Source: Hyphomicrobiales bacterium
GTDB taxonomy: Bacteria > Pseudomonadota > Alphaproteobacteria > Rhizobiales > Rhizobiaceae
Length of the DNA: 41,692 bases
Direction: 5' to 3'
NCBI GenBank assembly: GCA_900472605.1
Contig: UCJD01000070.1
Location: 1-41,692, forward strand
Part shown: in pieces, positions 1 to 8,345 of the stretch
Numbering within the stretch: the stretch's first letter is position 1
How the letters are laid out: the number at the start of each line of letters is the position of its first letter
Program-made: the position numbers and the translations under genes
The notes under the pieces: model-generated
What the model saw: the letters and a program-made list of their open reading frames with translations, nothing else
Databases searched by the model: none
Told to the model about the DNA's origin: nothing

Positions 1-789
1 AGCGCCCCGCCCGTCCTGGAACGCCCCGATCTTCCCGATATGGAGGAGACGGCACAGCCGCGCACCCGCAGCAAGCTCTACAGCCGCCAGTTCCGCGACG
101 CCAAGCCGATCAATTTCGGCCGATCTTCCCCCCACAAGCTCGCCGTTCACGGCGTCGACGTCTCGCGCTGGCAGGGCGATATCGACTGGCCGAGGCTGCG
201 CACCCAGGGCGCAAACTTCGCCTACATCAAGGCCACCGACGGCGGCGACCACCTCGACCCGATGTTCCGCACCAACTGGCGCAAGGCCAAGGAAGCCGGG
301 CTGAAGCGCGGCGCCTATCACTTCTTCTACTGGTGCCGCACCGCCGGCGAACAGGCCGACTGGTTCATCCGCAACGTGCCGCGCGATCCCGATGCGCTTC
401 CGCCCGTCATCGACGTCGAGTGGAACGGCGAATCCGCCTGCAAGCGTCGTCCCTCGACCGAAAACGTTCTCGAGAAGATGCAGGTCTTCATGGACAAGCT
501 CGAGCGCTATTACGGCAAGCGTCCGGTGATCTACACCGCGCCCGACTTCTATGCCGACAACCTTCAGGGCGCCTTCCAGAACTATCCCTTCTGGCTGCGC
601 TCCGTCGCCGCCCACCCCTCCAAGCGCTATCCGGGCCGCAAGTGGCTCTTCTGGCAGTATTCCGGCTCGGGCCTGTCGCATGGCGTCGAAGGCAGGATCG
701 ACCTCAACGTCTTCAACGGCAGCCCCGATCAATGGATGCGCTGGTCTTCGGGACGCCTTAGCGACCGGATGATGGCCGCCAACGACTGA
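1..789 (+). CDS. GH25 family lysozyme-like muramidase (5' end outside window)
   Basis: Glycoside hydrolase family 25, which cleaves the beta-1,4 bond between N-acetylmuramic acid and N-acetylglucosamine in peptidoglycan. The frame is open to the left edge, and an internal ATG at 40 has no good ribosome site, so the true start probably lies upstream with a signal or lipoprotein peptide and the Pro-rich linker seen here. Counting from the ATG at 40, the domain begins at HGVDVSRWQGDIDW (D40 near the first strand) and contains the PVIDVEWNG strand with D125 and E127, the expected acidic catalytic pair. YHFFYW and the late FWQYSGSG strand also fit the GH25 barrel. The end is complete and a hairpin terminator follows. 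It is likely exported and used in cell-wall remodelling. Family assignment is firm; the biological role is inferred. Confidence 0.9.
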   Translation, partial: SAPPVLERPDLPDMEETAQPRTRSKLYSRQFRDAKPINFGRSSPHKLAVHGVDVSRWQGDIDWPRLRTQGANFAYIKATDGGDHLDPMFRTNWRKAKEAGLKRGAYHFFYWCRTAGEQADWFIRNVPRDPDALPPVIDVEWNGESACKRRPSTENVLEKMQVFMDKLERYYGKRPVIYTAPDFYADNLQGAFQNYPFWLRSVAAHPSKRYPGRKWLFWQYSGSGLSHGVEGRIDLNVFNGSPDQWMRWSSGRLSDRMMAAND

Positions 790-839
790 CGATCCGACAG
801 CGATCAACCTGAACTGATATCGTTCGGGCAAACGCACAA

Positions 840-867
840 CCGTGGCGCGGCACACCTGCCGCCACGG
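840..867 (+). terminator. Hairpin after the lysozyme gene
   Basis: CCGTGGCG at 840-847 pairs with CGCCACGG at 860-867, and the inner CGGCA/TGCC bases can extend the stem. The downstream run (caacaattttg) is only moderately T-rich, so this is a likely rather than textbook intrinsic terminator. Confidence 0.5.
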
Positions 868-1013
868 CGCAACAATTTTGTCACATCACTAAAAATCGGG
901 TGTCGCATATATTTCCAAGCATAGGTAACTGTGATTCTTCTTCAATCGTAAGTATGCGGCGTAAATTGATTCGCGAATGTCTTTGATGCTGAATGATTTG
1001 GCGGAGATTCCGA

Positions 1014-1220
1014 ATGGGAAGTCTTGATATCGAAACCTGGGCATTGGCCCGCGCCCATCACATTGTGTTGAACGAGGGACTTAACCTTGCGAAGGCGGCC
1101 CAGGACCTGGACCGCAAGCGCTCTAGGTCGCTGGTCTACGAACTGCGCAAGGTCATAGCGGCGGCAATCCTGGAAGCGCATGCTGCCTCAAGCAAGAACG
1201 ACGCGATGCCGCAGGGCTGA
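1014..1220 (+). CDS. Small hypothetical protein, 68 aa
   Basis: I do not recognise this family. ATG at 1014 is preferred over the in-frame ATG at 993 because GGAG lies at 1003-1006, seven bases upstream of it. The protein starts MGSLDIETWALARAHHIV and is predicted to be mostly helical, with a basic middle (DRKRSRSLVYELRKV) and a short polar tail. It has no signal peptide, membrane segment or cysteines. It stands alone: about 220 bases of non-coding DNA precede it and about 110 follow. The compact helical shape with a basic patch would suit a small nucleic-acid-binding or adaptor protein, but that is only a guess. Confidence 0.5.
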   Translation: MGSLDIETWALARAHHIVLNEGLNLAKAAQDLDRKRSRSLVYELRKVIAAAILEAHAASSKNDAMPQG

Positions 1221-1262
1221 GTATCGCGTAATGATGCGAGCTGAACACCATCACAATTATTT

Positions 1263-1285
1263 GTTGCAACACTGTAAAATGCAAC
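1263..1285. promoter_or_regulatory. Inverted repeat upstream of the lectin-like gene
   Basis: GTTGCA at 1263-1268 and TGCAAC at 1280-1285 form a perfect 6-bp inverted repeat with an 11-base spacer, in an AT-rich stretch about 45 bases before the ATG at 1329. It could be an operator or a chance palindrome. Confidence 0.3.
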
Positions 1286-1328
1286 TAATCTTCCCGCTTG
1301 CGGCTGCGCATCGTGGGGAGATGTCATC

Positions 1329-1700
1329 ATGCCATTCACAATAACGAAATCCATCCCGGCCGACCAACGCTGGACACGCGTCTGCGACATCCGGCAAGGC
1401 GCGACCTACGCTTTCACGGCGTCGGGCACGTGGACGGATTGGAAGATCGATGAGCACGCGAACGGCTATGATCGGGCGTGGCTGAAACCGTTTGCCGGAT
1501 TGAAGGTCATGCCCAAGGCGCAGTGGTTCGCTCTGATCGGCGTCATCGATCAGGACACGGAGACGGCGTTTCTGATCGGCGTGTCTCGCCCGTCGTGGAT
1601 CGCCACGAAAAACGGCGTTCTCTACTGCTGTGCCAACGACATTCCATGGATGTACTGGAACAACACCGGCGCGGTCGAACTGACATGCACTGAACTCTGA
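1329..1700 (+). CDS. PA-IL (LecA)-like beta-sandwich protein, 123 aa
   Basis: The sequence has the feel of the LecA/PA-IL galactose-lectin fold: a short all-beta protein with ITKSIPADQRW at the start, a GATYAFTASGTWTDW strand pair, then WFALIGVIDQD, a glycine-flanked hairpin, CCANDIP and a final NNTGAVELTCTEL strand. Length (123 aa) matches the PA-IL size of about 121 aa. ATG at 1329 is supported by GGGGAG just upstream. There is no obvious signal peptide, as in LecA itself. I cannot confirm the calcium or sugar ligands from sequence alone, so sugar binding is inferred. The gene is monocistronic, and its lower GC than the neighbours hints at a separate evolutionary history. Alternative: a conserved rhizobial protein of unknown function with the same fold. 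Confidence 0.6.
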   Translation: MPFTITKSIPADQRWTRVCDIRQGATYAFTASGTWTDWKIDEHANGYDRAWLKPFAGLKVMPKAQWFALIGVIDQDTETAFLIGVSRPSWIATKNGVLYCCANDIPWMYWNNTGAVELTCTEL

Positions 1701-1833
1701 GCAACGCCGAACGCCCGAAAGACGCAGTTGCGTCACGCCCGGGAAACAGGCAGCCTAGAAGCGCCTGGAGCCCGGCGTCGCCAACCATCGTTTCGACCGC
1801 TGCCAGGCTGCGGGCGCGGGGGCCGGTCCGATC

Positions 1834-4014
1834 ATGACACGCATGCAGAAAATCGGCGTGGTTCTCGGCCTTGCGCTCGTCGCGAGTTTCACGCTGCTGC
1901 GCGCCACCGATCCGCCGCTCCTGCGCCAGATCCGCGACATCACCTTCGACGAGTACCAACGCATCACCCCGCGCAAATTCGAAAACGCGCCGGTGCGAGT
2001 CATCGATATCGATGAGGCGTCGCTTAGGGAATTCGGCCAGTGGCCATGGCCGCGCGACCGGCTGGCGCTTCTGGTGCAGCGCCTGTCCTACATGGGTGCG
2101 GCGGCGATCGCCTTCGACGTGCTGTTCGCCGAGGCCGACCGCCTGTCGCCGCGGTCGATCATGCGCGATGTCGCGGGCGTCGACCCGACGCTCCTTAGCC
2201 GACTACCAGATAACGACCAGCTCTTCGCCGAGGCCATCGCCGACAAACCCGTCGTGCTCGGCTTTGGCCTATCCATGGACGGCAGCTACAGGCCGCCGGT
2301 CAAGGCGGGCTTCGCCTTTACCGGCGAGAGCCCGTCCAACGCACCGCCGCGCATGACGGCGGCAACGCCGGTGCGCCCGCAATTGCAGATCAACGCCACC
2401 GGGCTCGGCCATATCAGCCTCAATCCCGGCACCTACTCCGCAACGGTCCGCCGTGTCCCGCTTCTCCTCAGCGATGGCGAGCAGCTGTATCCCAATCTGG
2501 CGCTGGAAGCGCTGCGCGTCGCCCAGGGCGCTTCGACCTATATCGTCGCGGCGGCCCCCGATGCTCCCGACACACTGACCTCGATCAAGGTCGGCGACTT
2601 CGTGGTACCCGTCACCTCATCCGGCGAACTCTGGCTCTACACCAGCCCCGATGTCGCCGATCGCTATATCTCCGCCGGCAAGGTGCTGGCGCCCGACGGG
2701 CCCGCGCCGGGTGTCGCAGCCGCCGTGCAGGGCAGCATCGTCTTCGTCGGCACCTCCTCTGCCGGCCTGCAGGATATCCGCACCACCGCGCTCGGCGAGA
2801 ACGTGCCCGGGGTGTCCATTCATGCGCAGACGGTCGAGCAGATCCTCTCCGGCCAATTCCTCTCGCGGCCGGATTGGGCCGATGGCATGGAAATCCTGCT
2901 GATCGCGGTGCTCGGCACCTGCCTCGTCATCGTCACCACCTTCGTCAGCCCCGCCGTCGGCCTCGCCTGCGGGCTGATCGTCACCGCGCTCGCCTTCGCG
3001 AGTTCCTGGTTCGCCTTTTCGCGATGGGGCCTGCTGTTCGACCCGCTCGCCCCGATCGTCGCCGCCTCGATCATCCACTTCGCCGCCACATCCTTCCGCA
3101 TCCTGGTCATCGACCGCGAGCGACGCGAAGTGCGCAAGGCATTCGGCCAGTATCTCTCGCCCTCGCTGCTGCACCGCATCGAGCACAATCCTGATGCGCT
3201 GCGTCTCGGCGGCGACGACCGCGAATTGACGGTCATGTTCGTCGACGTGCGCGGGTTCACGACGCTGAGCGAGCGCCTGCAGCCGGCCGAGGTCGTCCGC
3301 TTCCTCAACACGCTGCTCGATGCGCTGAGCCGCCATGTGGTGGCCAATGAGGGCACGCTCGACAAGTTCATCGGCGACAGCATCATGGCCTTCTGGAACG
3401 CGCCGGTGGATGTCACCGACCATCCCGTCAAGGCCGTACGCGCCGCCCTTGCCATGCGCGAGACGCTCGCGACCCTGAACGCCACGGATGCCTTCGGTTT
3501 CGGCGAGGAGTATCAGGTGGGGATCGGCATCGGCGTCCACACGGGCCTCGCCTGCGTCGGCAACATGGGCGCCGAAAGCCGCTTCAACTATTCCGCCGTC
3601 GGCGACGCGGTGAATGTGTCGGCCCGCATCGAAGGCTGCTGCAAGGAAGTCGGCTTCGATATCCTGGTGTCCGAGACCACGGCCGCGGCCCTGCCGCACT
3701 TCGCCCTGCTCGACGCCGGCTCGCTCGGCCTGAAAGGCAAGAGCACGCGCACCCGCCTCTACGCCACGCTGGGCGATGAGACCATCGGCCTCTCGGCGAC
3801 CTTCGCACTGCTCGAAACCGCGCATCAGGCCTTGGTGGAAGCCTTCGCCACCCGCTCCACGGAGAGCCGCAAGCTGCTGACAAAGGTCCGGCAGCGGGCG
3901 CAGCCCTACCCGGCGACACTGCCGGAGTTCTACCGCCGCCTCGCCCGCCGCGGCGATCATTTCAGGGAAACCTCCACTGAAGACCCCGCCCCGCTATCGG
4001 GGCAGGCCTCTTGA
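1834..4014 (+). CDS. CHASE2-domain class III adenylate cyclase
   Basis: A 726-residue membrane sensor cyclase that should make cAMP from ATP. An N-terminal membrane segment (about residues 6-23) leads to a large extracytoplasmic CHASE2 sensor (about 27-350, with VIDIDEASLREFGQWPWPR typical of its start). Three closely spaced membrane helices follow (about 353-425), then a cytoplasmic class III catalytic domain (about 465-650). Both metal-binding aspartates are present (D471 in FVDVRGF, D515 in DKFIGD), as are adenine-specifying K511 and D591 and transition-state N594 and R598, so it looks active and adenylate-specific. A short C-terminal extension after residue 660 is of unknown role. It ends 28 bases from the convergent FecR-domain gene. 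FecR and CHASE2-cyclase genes are often neighbours, so the FecR protein is a candidate partner or ligand presenter. The start could also be the ATG at 1843. Confidence 0.92.
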   Translation: MTRMQKIGVVLGLALVASFTLLRATDPPLLRQIRDITFDEYQRITPRKFENAPVRVIDIDEASLREFGQWPWPRDRLALLVQRLSYMGAAAIAFDVLFAEADRLSPRSIMRDVAGVDPTLLSRLPDNDQLFAEAIADKPVVLGFGLSMDGSYRPPVKAGFAFTGESPSNAPPRMTAATPVRPQLQINATGLGHISLNPGTYSATVRRVPLLLSDGEQLYPNLALEALRVAQGASTYIVAAAPDAPDTLTSIKVGDFVVPVTSSGELWLYTSPDVADRYISAGKVLAPDGPAPGVAAAVQGSIVFVGTSSAGLQDIRTTALGENVPGVSIHAQTVEQILSGQFLSRPDWADGMEILLIAVLGTCLVIVTTFVSPAVGLACGLIVTALAFASSWFAFSRWGLLFDPLAPIVAASIIHFAATSFRILVIDRERREVRKAFGQYLSPSLLHRIEHNPDALRLGGDDRELTVMFVDVRGFTTLSERLQPAEVVRFLNTLLDALSRHVVANEGTLDKFIGDSIMAFWNAPVDVTDHPVKAVRAALAMRETLATLNATDAFGFGEEYQVGIGIGVHTGLACVGNMGAESRFNYSAVGDAVNVSARIEGCCKEVGFDILVSETTAAALPHFALLDAGSLGLKGKSTRTRLYATLGDETIGLSATFALLETAHQALVEAFATRSTESRKLLTKVRQRAQPYPATLPEFYRRLARRGDHFRETSTEDPAPLSGQAS

Positions 4015-4042
4015 AGTTCGCACTTGCTGGAATGAGACCGGC

Positions 4043-5521
4043 CTAGTCGCTGCTACCACCGCCACTAGCGCCATCGCCATCGGCGCCGCTGTGGTCGCGC
4101 ATTTGGTGACCACCTCCGCCCTGCCGGCCACCGTTCTGGTCGCCATTGCGCCCATGCCAGCCGCCGCGATGGCCGCCCGAGCCAGCCCCATCGCCATCGC
4201 CAGCCCCCGTCCCGGTCCCGGTCCCGGTCCCGACACTACCCTGGCTACCATCGCTGGCAGCGGATTCTGCTCCGCCGGATTGCGCCTGACCACCATTCGC
4301 CGGCGCAGCACCGCCCTGCGTCCCGTCGCGATGCCCGTTATGCCCGTTGCGGCCGCCATCGCCGCCATCGGAACGCCCCCCACGATCTCGATCGGCATGG
4401 TCGCGGCTTCCATCGCGGGTGGCACTACCGCGATCGGCGTGATCCCGCGCACCGTGGTTGTCGCCACCACGATCTCGCGCCCCTTCATGTCGGTTGCCCC
4501 ATCCGTCGCGCCGTCCATGCTCATTTTGAACGTCGTGATTTCCGCTGCGCTGGCCCCAGCCGCCACCGTCATTGCCCCTGTCGTGATGTCCTCCGCGTCC
4601 GCCCCAATGGTCGCGGTCCCTGTCGCGATCATGGTGGTGTCGGTCCGGATGATCGTGATCCCTGTCATGGTGATGCTTGTCAGGGCGGTGATGATGCGGC
4701 TTGTCGGGCTTATCCGGCTTTTGCGGTTCATCCGGCTTCTGTGGCCGCTCTGGCTTCTGCGGTGAGGGCGGCGCCTGCTCCTGCGGCGGAAACAGCGTCG
4801 GCACCGGCGAGCTCTCGGGCGGCCGGTCCTGCCGTTCGGCGCGCATGCTGCGCAGACCGCAGCTGGTGCGGATATTTCCAAGTGGCCCTGACAGTTGCTG
4901 GTTTCCCGAAAGGAACGGCAGCGCCTTGTTATTTCGCAGCGTCCGCAATGTCGTCTCGTCGACCTTGCGCGGATCCGACACCCCGCCGCCGCGCGAAGCG
5001 ATCACGCAGTCGCACTGCTCGCGCAGCTGCTTGCAGCCGCCGGCGCCGCAGAATTGCGCCGAACCGTTGAGAAGCACCATGGCGGTCGTGCCGTTCGGCG
5101 CGACATAGACATCGAACGCCGTGCCGCGCACACCGATCGTTCCCGCCGGCGTCACGATCGAATAGGCCGATGAGGAGGAATTGCCGCTGATCCAGCGAAA
5201 CGTGCCCTTCGCCGCCTTGATCGTCAGCTTCTTGACCGAATTGGCGTCGTCATAGACGTAGCTGTCGATCACCACCGACGACCCGGCACCGACGGCAAGC
5301 TTGGTACCATCTCGGAAGACGAATTGACCAAGCCCGCCGATCGAGGTGCGGATACGTTCGTCGCGATGAACAGGGTCCTTGACCACCAGAGGCCCGTTTT
5401 CCCCAGCCACCTCTGTCTTGATGAGAGTCGCCTCGCCGACCGCAACCTCCGCGAACGCCGGAAACGGGAAACACATTGACAGGCCAAGCACAGCGGCCAA
5501 TGCATTACGCACACGCAACAT
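4043..5521 (-). CDS. Secreted FecR-domain protein with low-complexity His/Asp/Gly tail
   Basis: ATG at 5521 follows AAGGG and gives a clean signal peptide (residues 1-24, ending PAFA), so it is preferred to longer upstream frames. The 492-residue product has a FecR domain at about 53-152 (RIRTSIGGLGQFVFRDGT, then TPAGTIGVRGTAFDVYV). A conserved cysteine cluster follows (C158, C163, C170, C172). From about residue 250 it becomes disordered: a Pro/Lys-rich stretch, a His/Asp/Arg block that could bind metal, and Gly/Thr/Asn-rich repeats. FecR domains are periplasmic; here there is no sigma factor or TonB receptor nearby, so this is not a classic FecIR system. Its tail-to-tail neighbour is the CHASE2 cyclase, suggesting a signalling partnership. 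The long low-complexity tail produces many false frames on the other strand. Confidence 0.85.
   Translation of the reverse strand: MLRVRNALAAVLGLSMCFPFPAFAEVAVGEATLIKTEVAGENGPLVVKDPVHRDERIRTSIGGLGQFVFRDGTKLAVGAGSSVVIDSYVYDDANSVKKLTIKAAKGTFRWISGNSSSSAYSIVTPAGTIGVRGTAFDVYVAPNGTTAMVLLNGSAQFCGAGGCKQLREQCDCVIASRGGGVSDPRKVDETTLRTLRNNKALPFLSGNQQLSGPLGNIRTSCGLRSMRAERQDRPPESSPVPTLFPPQEQAPPSPQKPERPQKPDEPQKPDKPDKPHHHRPDKHHHDRDHDHPDRHHHDRDRDRDHWGGRGGHHDRGNDGGGWGQRSGNHDVQNEHGRRDGWGNRHEGARDRGGDNHGARDHADRGSATRDGSRDHADRDRGGRSDGGDGGRNGHNGHRDGTQGGAAPANGGQAQSGGAESAASDGSQGSVGTGTGTGTGAGDGDGAGSGGHRGGWHGRNGDQNGGRQGGGGHQMRDHSGADGDGASGGGSSD
4206..4233. repeat. CCCGGT hexamer repeat inside the FecR-domain gene
   Basis: Three perfect CCCGGT units (4211-4228) with partial units on both sides. 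On the coding strand they give alternating Gly-Thr in the disordered tail. The unit is in phase with codons, so changes in copy number would lengthen or shorten the tail without a frameshift. Confidence 0.7.
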
Positions 5522-5703
5522 CGCCCTTACCCTCAACAATACATTAACTATATCACAATGTGTTGATGGACGTCGCCTTATCCACTTGTAGTAGCCCGGC
5601 GCGAAAGGCCGAGCACTACCGCGACCACGCGACACCATCGCTGGCTCTTGACTTCGCGGGCCGTTCGTCCGACTTCACTGCTGACCAATCAAGGAGCAGG
5701 ACC

Positions 5704-6450
5704 ATGACGGAAGCGGCGAAGAGCACCATCGACCAGAGCGAAGTGGACCGCTTTTCCGCAATGGCGGCCGAGTGGTGGAGCCCGACAGGCAAGTTCAAGC
5801 CGCTGCACAAGTTCAACCCCGTTCGCCTCGGCTACATCAGGGACAAGGCCGCTGAAAACTTCGGCCGCGACGTGAGAAGCGCCCGGCCGCTGGAAGGCTT
5901 GCGGGTGCTCGACATCGGCTGCGGTGGCGGCCTGTTGTCGGAACCGGTCGCCCGCATGGGCGCGACCGTTATCGGCGCCGATCCCTCCGAAAAGAACATC
6001 GGCATCGCATCGACCCATGCGAAGGCCTCCGGCGTGCCGGTCGATTACCGCGCGGTCGCGGCCGAACAGCTGGCCGAGGCCGGCGAGACCTTCGATATCG
6101 TCCTGAACATGGAAGTGGTGGAACACGTCGCCGACGTCGATTTCTTCATGACCACCTGCGCGAAAATGGTCCGCCCCGGCGGCCTGATGTTCGTCGCCAC
6201 CATCAACCGCACGATGAAGGCCGCGGCCCTCGCCATCTTCGCCGCCGAAAACGTCCTGCGCTGGCTGCCGCGCGGCACACACCAGTATGAGAAGCTGGTG
6301 CGTCCGGAAGAGATCGAAAAGCCGGTCACTGCAGATGGCCTCACCATCATCGACCGCACCGGCGTGTTCTTCAATCCGCTGTCCAACCAGTGGAACCTGT
6401 CGCGGGATATGGACGTGAACTACATGCTGCTCGCCAAGCGCGGGGCGTAA
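5704..6450 (+). CDS. ubiG: Ubiquinone biosynthesis O-methyltransferase UbiG
   Basis: SAM-dependent methyltransferase acting twice in ubiquinone synthesis, on the 2-octaprenyl-6-hydroxyphenol-type and 3-demethylubiquinone intermediates. ATG at 5704 has AGGAG nine bases upstream and gives 248 residues, the normal UbiG size; the longer frame from 5560 is not needed. The N-terminus has the UbiG signature FSAMAAEWWSPTGKFKPLHK, followed by SAM motif I VLDIGCGGGLLSEP (68-81), then NMEVVEHVADV and the C-terminal region HQYEKLVRPEE. It is divergent from the FecR-domain gene and converges with the DUF3291 gene, whose stop lies about 20 bases away. TTGACT at 5648 may be a -35 box, but no clear -10 follows. 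Confidence 0.96.
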   Translation: MTEAAKSTIDQSEVDRFSAMAAEWWSPTGKFKPLHKFNPVRLGYIRDKAAENFGRDVRSARPLEGLRVLDIGCGGGLLSEPVARMGATVIGADPSEKNIGIASTHAKASGVPVDYRAVAAEQLAEAGETFDIVLNMEVVEHVADVDFFMTTCAKMVRPGGLMFVATINRTMKAAALAIFAAENVLRWLPRGTHQYEKLVRPEEIEKPVTADGLTIIDRTGVFFNPLSNQWNLSRDMDVNYMLLAKRGA

Positions 6451-6470
6451 GCACCCCGTCGGCATTTCGC

Positions 6471-7052
6471 CTAGACTTTCAACGTCCTGACATGCGCAAG
6501 CAGATCGACTTGCGTCTCGGCGTTGCGCGCCGCCAGTTCCTTGACGCGGGCCCGATCGATCTCGACCGCCGCGCCATCAGGCCCAAAGGGTATCTTGAAG
6601 GTGAAGGCCCGGGCGCTCGGCCCGTGATCCGCCAGATGCTCGAAGCGTTCGACGGCCTCGGCCCAATCAGGCCGATGATGCGGCCCCACCCACCAGAGAA
6701 CGAGCGGCGGCCATTTTGGCTTGACGTTCCAGTTGCGCGCGTGCTTCAGCGCATCGGCATGCACGCCGTCATAGCTGAACGCCATCAGCGATTCGATATC
6801 GGCCCAGAGCGACAGGGAGGATGGCGCGGTGTCGAAGCCGCTACCCTCGATGAAACGCGGAAAGACCTGCGGCCCCCAGCTTCGCGCGCCCGGCTCGCCG
6901 GCATAGCCGGAGCGGCCGACAAAACCGCAGGCGCGCCGTGCGGCCTCGAAATTCGCCGGTTCGCGCAGCCGAAACCCCTCGACGGCGTCGCTCTCGAAGG
7001 GCGCCACGTGCAAACCGAAGTTATACATCGCAAGGCGCGCTTCCAGGCTCAT
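6471..7052 (-). CDS. DUF3291 domain protein
   Basis: A 193-residue protein of the DUF3291 family, with an alpha/beta fold related to antibiotic-biosynthesis-monooxygenase-like proteins; its function is unknown. Key segments are MYNFGLHVAPFES at the start, LSLWADIESLMAFSYDGVH in the middle, and PPLVLWWVGPHHRPDWAEA, a pattern typical of the family. ATG at 7052 is chosen because it lies one base after the stop of the DUF1178 gene, giving translational coupling; the longer frame from 7214 would overlap that gene completely. It is the last gene of the comF-grxC-nitrilase-DUF1178 operon. Confidence 0.85.
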   Translation of the reverse strand: MSLEARLAMYNFGLHVAPFESDAVEGFRLREPANFEAARRACGFVGRSGYAGEPGARSWGPQVFPRFIEGSGFDTAPSSLSLWADIESLMAFSYDGVHADALKHARNWNVKPKWPPLVLWWVGPHHRPDWAEAVERFEHLADHGPSARAFTFKIPFGPDGAAVEIDRARVKELAARNAETQVDLLAHVRTLKV

Positions 7053-7053
7053 C

Positions 7054-7482
7054 TCAGTGCACGTCGTCGGGAAGCACTGGCAATGCCGCGATCTCGATGC
7101 CTTCGTCGAGAAGCGCCCGCGCCTCATCTGGCGTCGTCTGGCCGATGATCCCGCGCGCATCGGCCTCGCCATAATGGATCTTGCGCGCCTCCTCGGGGAA
7201 GCGTTCGCCGACATCTTCGGAGTTGGCCTTGATCGCGGTCACCGCCTCCTTCAGCTTCTGGAAGGCCTCGCGGCGCACGGCATCCATGGCGACCGTCTGC
7301 ATCTGGTCCTTCTTGCGCGCGGTCGAGACCGACGGCGCCATCAGCACCTTGGTGACGGCGGCAGAATTGCAGGTGGGACAGGTGAGAAAACCGGACGCGA
7401 CCTGGCGCTCGAAATCGGCGCTTTCGGAAAACCAGCCTTCGAACTCATGGGCATTGTCACAACGCAACGAATAACGGATCAC
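7054..7482 (-). CDS. DUF1178 family protein
   Basis: A 142-residue protein. It starts MIRYSLRCDNAHEFEGWF and carries a CPTC motif (about 35-38), with an upstream C8 that could complete a small zinc site together with H12. The central region is charged and helical, ending DEARALLDEGIEIAALP. The family is found mostly in alpha- and betaproteobacteria next to the nitrilase-type amidase; the function is unknown. Its ATG overlaps the stop of the amidase by four bases (ATGA at 7479-7482), and the next gene starts one base after its own stop, so the three genes are tightly coupled. Confidence 0.92.
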   Translation of the reverse strand: MIRYSLRCDNAHEFEGWFSESADFERQVASGFLTCPTCNSAAVTKVLMAPSVSTARKKDQMQTVAMDAVRREAFQKLKEAVTAIKANSEDVGERFPEEARKIHYGEADARGIIGQTTPDEARALLDEGIEIAALPVLPDDVH

Positions 7483-8336
7483 GCGGCCACGCCTCCGGAC
7501 ACATCGCCGCCAACAGTCTCGATCGAGAACTCGCGGGCATTCTTCAAATTCGGGATCTTGTCGCGCGCAGCCTTCACGGCAGCGGGATCGATCTCAGCGA
7601 TCACGATCGCCTCGCCGGTGCCACCCGATGACGCCAGGATCTTGCCCCAGGGATCGATGATCATCGAGTGCCCGAAGGTCTCGCGCCCATCCTCATGCAC
7701 GCCGGCCTGGGCGGCGGCAATCACGAACATGCCGTTCTCGATGGCGCGGGCGCGCAAGAGGATTTCCCAATGCGCCTCGCCGGTCTGGCGGGTGAAGGCG
7801 GCAGGCACCGTCATCACCTCAGCGCCGGCGACCGCCTGGGCGCGAAACAGCGCCGGGAAGCGAACGTCGTAGCAGATCGCAAAGCCCATCTCGGCGAACG
7901 GCAGCGACACCACGCGCGCCTCCTGCCCCGGCCGGTATGCCGCACTCTCGCGCCAGCTCTCGCCATTGTCGAGATCGACATCGAACATGTGGATCTTGTC
8001 GTAGCGGTTCAGGATCGTGCCATCGGGACCGAAGAGATAGCCGCGATTGGCAAGCTTGCCGTCATCGAGCGCGATCGCCGTCGAGCCGACATGCACATGG
8101 ATCTGAAGTTCGCAGGCAAGCTTTCGCGCGGTGCGAACGATGATGTCGTTCGCCTCGTCACGCAGATGCAGCTTGCCGGCGGCGCGGTCGCGCTGCAGCA
8201 TCCCGGTCATCTCGGGCGTCTGCACATAGATGGCACCCGAGGCGGCGGCCTCGCACACCAGCCGCGCCATGGCATCCGCATTGCGCTGCGGATCGATACC
8301 CGAACACATTTGAATGGCAGCGGCCTTGAATGTCAT
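7479..8336 (-). CDS. Carbon-nitrogen hydrolase (Nit1/omega-amidase-type)
   Basis: A 285-residue member of the nitrilase superfamily. The catalytic triad is visible: Glu in TPEMTG, Lys in YDKIHMFDVD and Cys in ICYDVRFPALF. The closest families are the deaminated-glutathione amidase (Nit1) and omega-amidase (Nit2) branches, which hydrolyse amides of alpha-keto acids or repair deaminated glutathione. The neighbouring glutaredoxin gene would suit a glutathione link, but that is inference. ATG at 8336 has AGGAT upstream. It lies nine bases after grxC and overlaps the DUF1178 gene by four bases. Confidence 0.92.
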   Translation of the reverse strand: MTFKAAAIQMCSGIDPQRNADAMARLVCEAAASGAIYVQTPEMTGMLQRDRAAGKLHLRDEANDIIVRTARKLACELQIHVHVGSTAIALDDGKLANRGYLFGPDGTILNRYDKIHMFDVDLDNGESWRESAAYRPGQEARVVSLPFAEMGFAICYDVRFPALFRAQAVAGAEVMTVPAAFTRQTGEAHWEILLRARAIENGMFVIAAAQAGVHEDGRETFGHSMIIDPWGKILASSGGTGEAIVIAEIDPAAVKAARDKIPNLKNAREFSIETVGGDVSGGVAA

Positions 8337-8345
8337 TGGCTTATC

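Noticed and set aside
2617..3960. 447-codon minus-strand frame inside the cyclase gene
   Set aside because: Antisense shadow; composition rich in Ala/Gly/Arg/Asp with no domain, and the plus strand has a full cyclase.
3988..4003. GCCCCG/CGGGGC hairpin at the end of the cyclase gene
   Set aside because: It lies inside the coding end and has no T run, so I did not list it as a terminator.
4091..4765. 224-codon plus-strand frame opposite the FecR tail
   Set aside because: Produced by the low-complexity His/Asp/Gly tail read on the other strand.
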